Assembly: GCF_963583255.1 (NCBI RefSeq)
Contig: NC_084807.1
Span: 13,477,072 to 13,541,071, forward strand
DNA: 64,000 bases
Direction: 5' to 3'
Source of the DNA: Pyrus communis
Taxonomy: Eukaryota; Streptophyta; Magnoliopsida; Rosales; Rosaceae
The notes beneath the pieces are model-generated. The model did no database searches and was not told the origin of the DNA. It saw nothing but the letters and a program-made list of their open reading frames with translations. Of this stretch, positions 58,538 to 64,000 are shown piece by piece. The position numbers and the translations under genes were made by a program. Numbering within the stretch: position 1 is the stretch's first letter; each line of letters starts with the position of its first letter.

Positions 58538-59333
58538 CTCGTCCTCGAACTAAAACCATTACCAAGCCATTTGAAGTACATTTTCTTGGGAGAAAATGAG
58601 ACCCTACCAGCCATTATCTCCTCATCCCTCACGGCCCAAGAAGAGGAGAAGCTAGTCCACGTTTTGAAAGAATTCAAATCTGCCCTAGGATGGACATTGG
58701 CCGATATCAAAGGCATAAGCCCTACAACGTGCATGCATCACATATTCATTGAGGAGGGGGCCAAACCCACTAGAGAGGCTCAACGCCGTCTTAACCCTCC
58801 GCTGATGGAAGTTGTGAAAAAGGAGATAATCAAACTTCTAGATTGTGGAGTCATCTATCCAATCTCGGATAGTAAGTGGGTTTCACCTTTCCAATGTGTG
58901 CCTAAGAAGTCCGGAGTGACTGTGGTTGCAAATGCCGAGAATGAGCTTGTTCCTATGCGCATTCAAACTGGTTGGAGGGTGTGCATCGCCTATAGGAAGC
59001 TAAATGCCACCACAAGGAAGGACCACTTCCCATTGCCGTTCATTGACCAAATGCTTGAAAGGTTAGCGGGTTATGCTTTCTATTGTTTTCTTGATGGTTA
59101 CTCTGGTTATAATCAAATTGTCATAGCACCCGAGGACCAAGAAAAAACAACTTTCACATGCTTTTTTGGTACATTTGCATATCGTCGCATGCCTTTTGGT
59201 TTATGTAATGCACCTGCCACATTTCAAAGATGCATGATGAGCATATTTTCTAATTATGTTGAGAAAATCATTGAAGTTTTTATGGATGATTTCAGCGTCT
59301 TTGGTAATTCTTTTGATGGTTGCTTGCATAATC
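58538..59333 (+). pseudogene. N reverse transcriptase, fifth part
   Basis: It starts in the linker ([15 protein letters not shown]) and covers reverse transcriptase up to [14 protein letters not shown]. The catalytic FMDD is kept. Changes from Y1 include VCIAYRKLN (Asp to Ala) and FTCFFGTF (Pro to Phe). It ends at CLHNL where S inserted. The rest of N pol is beyond the window. Confidence 0.9.
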
Positions 59334-61312
59334 TAATGCGGTTATTTATACGCACACAAATTAAACCCTCTTTTTATCAATTGTAGTATAAGTATAAGTA
59401 GGGATCGTTCTGGACCAGGGATTAGGAGGGATTGTTAATCACTCGGAAACTGACTCAAAAACGTAAAAACAATATAAAACACTAAACTAGACTCAAAGAA
59501 TGCGAAACTAAACGTTAAAACACTAAGACAGAATGTAAATATGAAATTGATGAAATGGTGTTGAACTTTTCCTTCTTCGTGCTAGAATATTTTTAGTATA
59601 ATGGCACAAATAAGGGTGTCGAATCCACAGGGACTAATTGGACCTAAACAACTACTTGTTTTGCAAAAACTCTATAAGAGAAATAAAACTAATCAATTTA
59701 GGCAGATTTGTTGTTGTAACTTGAAAGCACAAGAAAATGAAGTAGACACAAATAAATGAATCAACAACTAATGAAATGAGATAGCACAAATAGAGATGTA
59801 GCTAGAGATTCGATTTCACCATTGCTAAGCCAAGTCCATGCTTGTTAAGTCAGATTATACTCATCCCTCTACTTATTTCTTGGGTTTGTTTCACTTAGAT
59901 ATGATCAGCCATATGATGTGTGGACTTGATCAAATGTCCCTAATCATGAACCTAATTGTGATGTGCAACTTTGGTTCCTAATCAAGAATATGTAGTGCAT
60001 AAGAAACTTTCACAAAACCAAAGGGAACACTCGGCAGGATGTTTGCAAAACATTCCCTTCATTCATTCACATATCCACCAAGATTATGCATGATGTGTGC
60101 TTTAATCTTGGCTAAACAACCTGTGGTTAATTCAAATGATGATCAAGCACTAAAATCAACACACTAAGTCACAATCAAATCGGAGAATGAAACAAGAAAT
60201 GGATAGATTAAATGAGAATTCTGAATTAACTACATGGCACTCTTGCAAGGCTACATCGAATCCCTAGAGAGAGATTAGTTACACTTCATGTTTACAAAAG
60301 GTTTGACATAAAAATATATAACATGAGTGAACATAGGATTAAGAAGAAAGAACCCTTGAAGCAAAACTGATGTCGAAAGAGGAAGTTCCTCATGGTACAA
60401 AACAAAGAGAATCAAAGAAACACCTAAACATTCCAACAACTCAAAATTGAATTGTATGAACGTTTAGGCCCTCTTATCTTCCTCTTTGTCGTAGCACAAG
60501 GTCTAAGGGATGTTGTTGGTGTGTTGAATGGATTGGCGAATTATGGAAATGGATGAGGAGTGGTGTTTGGATTATAAGGGAAGATTGGATGTGTTTGTGG
60601 TGTGTTGTGTATGAAAATGAGATGTGATTTTTGTGTATGAATGCATGGGTTTTTATAGGGGGAATGGGAGAATATGTGGGTGATTGTTTAAGAGTGAATG
60701 TGGTTGTTATGATTGAGAGTGCATGTGGATGAAATAATGATGGAAAAAGAGCTAGGTTGTTGGTGTGTGAATGCATGTGTTGAATTGGTGGTGCAATGAT
60801 GAAAGAGTAAGTGCATGTGTGTGTGAATGGTGGTGCAATGATGAAAGAATAAGTGCATGTGTGTGTGAATGGTGGTAGCTAGGGTGAATTATGATGAATG
60901 CATGTGGAATAAAGATGGAGAAGGTGGTGTAATGATGAAGGAGTAAGTGCATGTGTGTGTGAATGGTGGTGCAATGATGGTTTTGGGGTTGTGATGCATG
61001 TGAATGCATGTGGCTAAGGGTTGTTGATTGGGCTAGAGGTTTTGCATGGCTCAAAGGATTGTTTGATTGGGCTAGGCCCTTTGTTTTATGTCCAAAGTGC
61101 ATACAAGGCTTTCAAATTCGTCCAACACTTTGGCTCCAAGCATATGCTATCCATTCCAAGCCCAATTTTGCTCCAAAATGCATCTTTTTGCTTCCTTAGC
61201 CATATGAACCTAAAAACACACGAAAATGGCTTAAACTACTAAAACAATTATGAATTAACAACATAGATGCACGAAAACAAGCTAAGTAAGTCGCCTAAAT
61301 ATGCTCCTATCA
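59334..61312 (-). repeat. 3' LTR of S, mosaic
   Basis: A 1979-bp LTR. Its outer end reads TAATGCGG where all others read TGATGCG, so the terminal CA (element strand) is mutated. TATA-like TATAAAAA at 60650-60657. About 59560-60375 is a block foreign to most LTRs here; its start includes GGTGTCGAATCCACAGGGAC. The outer parts match solo LTR 2. TAATC precedes it as the likely TSD. Confidence 0.88.
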
Positions 61313-61328
61313 AATTCCCCCACACTTA
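61313..61328 (-). promoter_or_regulatory. Polypurine tract of S
   Basis: TAAGTGTGGGGGAATT on the element strand abuts the LTR, as in Y1, H and P. Confidence 0.85.
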
Positions 61329-64000
61329 GCTTTTGCTAGTCCTCGAGCAAAACAAAATAATAACAAATAAACAAAACGACACTAAACAAGTAAAACACAA
61401 CCTAAACCTTCCAACAACCGTCTTAGGGATTTCCAATGCACATGACAAGTTAAAAATCATTATTCTCACAGATTTTAGCCATCTTTACACTTAAGTACAT
61501 TCTTAATCATAGTCACCACATACTAGTTCACAATTAAGCAATTAAAACACATTTCAAATGTAGTAACATGCTTTAGAGAATTTACTCAATTCCTTACTAG
61601 AATGCACTCTATTTTCACACAGATTTTCTGACTACACACCCTACACTAGTTATATGTGAGAGATTGATGTAAACATGAAAGACTAGTATCTCACATATGT
61701 TATAACAAAGAAAGCATTTTCTGGATTTACGATAATGACATGAATATGATCTCATGAATGGAATGCTACTACTTAGAATGAGAACCAGTGATTCCATAAG
61801 CTCATATCAAATCCAAACTCCACATTATTGAACACATAACGATCAAGATAGAAGTCAAAGGGGTGTAACGGGGCTAGGGTACTGGTTAACAATGAAAGGT
61901 GAAGGATAAACAAACATTCTTAAAGCAATAGTGAGCAAAGTATTGAATTAGGCACTTAGAATTCCCTTTAGAGCGCGGAAAACAACTTTTAGACTAATAG
62001 GGGAAATTCAAACAACTCTTATTTTTCTTTTCTTTTTCATTTTTTTTTTTTCAATTTTTTTTTCTTCTTTTTTTTTTATTTTTATTTTTTATTTTTATTT
62101 TTTAGCCGTGCCTATGGCACAACAGCTCTCATCAATAATCCTTCCCCCACACTTATTTTCTGCAACATATTAATCAAAAAGGAATTCATTTTCCGTCATG
62201 CTTACTATGCTTTAAGAACAAAGGCATGGATGGTCCTATTCTAGGCTAGGTAAGGATAACATAGGTTAAACAAGGCTCAAAGGGGTTAAAACTTACAACA
62301 AATACGAAATATGGGAAGTAAGGCTATTTGGCTATGGTGGCAACTACACAACTTTATCTTGATATATGTTATGCAATTCAATGTCATGCTTTGAATGAAA
62401 TGGATATAAGTTCTAGCATTTAGTTCTATCATGATACAATTGCATTCTAAGTAGCAACCAAGCAAGGAATAATGAGATCATGCAACAACTTTAGAAAACA
62501 AAGAATCACAGAAAATAACTCTCCAAAGAAGGTAATGGCTCGAGTCTCACAGGGTTGTAGCGTTTGTTTGAGTTCCTTCATTCAAGCATGTCACAAAATT
62601 TTTTTTTATTTTTTTTTATTTTTTTTTATGATTGCATGTGAAGTCATACATTATAACCATAACCAAGCATATACCAAGAGTAAATCAAACTTTCATCCAT
62701 GTTTATAACTCTCTTTAACAGTCATGCAATTACAAACCAAATCCTTATCATTGTGTTGGAAGGTACCCTAAGACACAAACACACAAAAACGACTTAAAAC
62801 ACTCTTTTTAGGCTTTTCAAAACATGTTTTTTTTTTTTTTTTTTTTTTTAATTTTTATGTGATTTTCGGAGTTATAAAAACAAAACATTCTAAAACACAA
62901 CTTAAAAACATTTAAAACAGCAAGGAACAACACTTGAAGTTATGGGTGATAAAATTCAACGAATTTGCATCAACAAACTTAGTTACCCCCCACACTTAAA
63001 TCAAACATTGTCCTCAATGTTTTAAGCATAGATTCACACAAAACATAAATAAACACACAAACAGCACTAAACATACTAAACATGGCAGAATGTAACTAAC
63101 AAAGAGAAGAGTTTAGGGACGCAAATCTGGTTATAGAGTGTAAATTCCATCTTCTCCTTGGTAATTGCATTGAGGCATTGATCTTTGTGATTCCACAGGC
63201 TTACTCTTGAACTGGTTTCCGCCCATTGTTGATATTCCTTTGTGCTACTCTTGAACTGGGCAGCAGGATTCTTTTGGTCTTCCCCGAAGGTCTGAGCTTC
63301 CTCCTTTTATCTGTTTCTTTGTTCAATCTTCGCAGAAGTGGTCCCTTCTCTGGAAGTGTATCAACCGTTGAAGATGACTACTCGAGAGCAACGCTAGGTA
63401 AGCAATCAGGAATAGATTCCAGGCAGTTGGCTCCAGAACAGAAGACTGACTCCAAGTGCCGGCTGATTGCTTCTTTCACTTTGCCATGCGAGTAAGAACA
63501 AGGACAAAGAAGCGGTGAATGAATGAGCATGTTATGAGATATGAGATACTTTTGCTTTTGACCTTGATGATATGAGATACTTTTGCTTTTGAAGAAGCGG
63601 TGAATGAATCAGCACACTTCAATTCGCCGTTTCCTCCTGGATCATCTGTACTCCAGGCATCTGGTATCATCTTTGGGGAAGAAGAAAGAATTAGAGTATT
63701 TCGAAAGGCTTTGTTGGGAGTGCGCCCTCAGAGGTGAGGGAGAGTTGGGCATTTTCTTCAGGTTTTCCTTGCCATAAAAGACGAAGGTCGACATATATAG
63801 AGATAATATCAAGTGGTGGTACTCTTCTTTTACCCTTGTCGACAAACGTTTTGATCCCGCAAATCCGGCTTTTTGAAATAGCAGGCGCCTCCTCGATTTC
63901 TGAACGACGCCCCTTCGATTTCTGAGCAGGCGCCCCTTCGATTTCTGAGCAGGCGCCCCTTTGCTTTCTGAACGACACGTAGTAGTGCGGATGCGGCTTC
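61329..64000 (-). mobile_element. S: interior of a non-autonomous element (runs off the window)
   Basis: From the PPT inwards comes the shared 3' non-coding region (to about 63120, with extra PPT-like runs near 62143-62154 and 62985-62996). Then comes the segment shared with E2 and H. The exon-like block (here + strand, about 63332-63394) and the TATATAG promoter-like region (63795-63803, + strand) are present. Four units of the TTCAGAAATCGAAGGGGCG-type repeat end the window. If collinear with E2, the antisense ORF would lie just right of the window. Confidence 0.82.

Overview
This is nuclear DNA of a flowering plant made almost entirely of LTR retrotransposons nested inside one another. I see no host gene, no intact tRNA or rRNA gene and no bacterial feature. 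The evidence is Ty3/gypsy Gag-Pol proteins of the kind found in the plant Athila group, primer-binding sites of 18 nt complementary to the 3' end of plant tRNA-Asp(GUC), 1.9-2.9 kb LTRs starting TGATAGGAGC, G-rich polypurine tracts and 5-bp target-site duplications (TSDs). The protein flavour and the antisense ORF remind me of Rosaceae (apple/pear type) genomes, but that is recollection and not proof. The setting looks like gene-poor, probably pericentromeric heterochromatin.

Layout, left to right. (1) 1-1474 plus 12904-13761 is one LTR (element A, + strand). It is split by Y1 (1475-12903, - strand), a complete element with matching 1931-bp LTRs, TSD AGGAC and an uninterrupted 1833-aa Gag-Pol. 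(2) A lies in H, a large non-autonomous + strand element whose internal pieces are 13762-13810, 23708-23985 and 26250-28548, with its 3' LTR at 28549-30786. H is also split by E2 (13811-23707, TSD CGACG), a young relative of H, and by a solo LTR (23986-26249, TSD TCCAA). E2 has 2887-bp LTRs and almost no gag-pol, but carries an antisense ORF for a 235-aa coiled-coil protein. (3) H sits in an LTR fragment K (30787-31244), which abuts a broken integrase fragment M (31245-31690). (4) From 32088 to 59333 runs the scattered skeleton of N, a decayed + strand Gag-Pol element cut into five pieces. The cuts are P (33464-43102, TSD CCATA), solo LTRs at 43506-45556 (GCCGC) and 46379-48890 (ATGAC), and LTR R (49129-51227 plus 58355-58537), which itself holds a truncated element Q with an open 1059-aa Pol. 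(5) N is finally cut at 59333 by S, a minus-strand non-autonomous element of the H/E2 kind that runs off the right edge.

How the parts relate. Y1 looks able to supply Gag, protease, reverse transcriptase, RNase H and integrase. E2, H, S and P share its primer-binding site where that site is visible, and its polypurine tract and 3' non-coding region, so they could be mobilised in trans. P encodes only Gag-protease. E2 encodes only its antisense protein.

The most interesting observations are: a 33-nt fold-back copy of the tRNA-Asp anticodon arm fused beside the primer-binding site of N, next to an inverted LTR end; two families of RNA hairpins in the transcribed LTR leader with compensatory base changes; a hairpin overlapping the primer-binding site; the antisense gene inside E2; and mosaic LTRs that share a foreign block.
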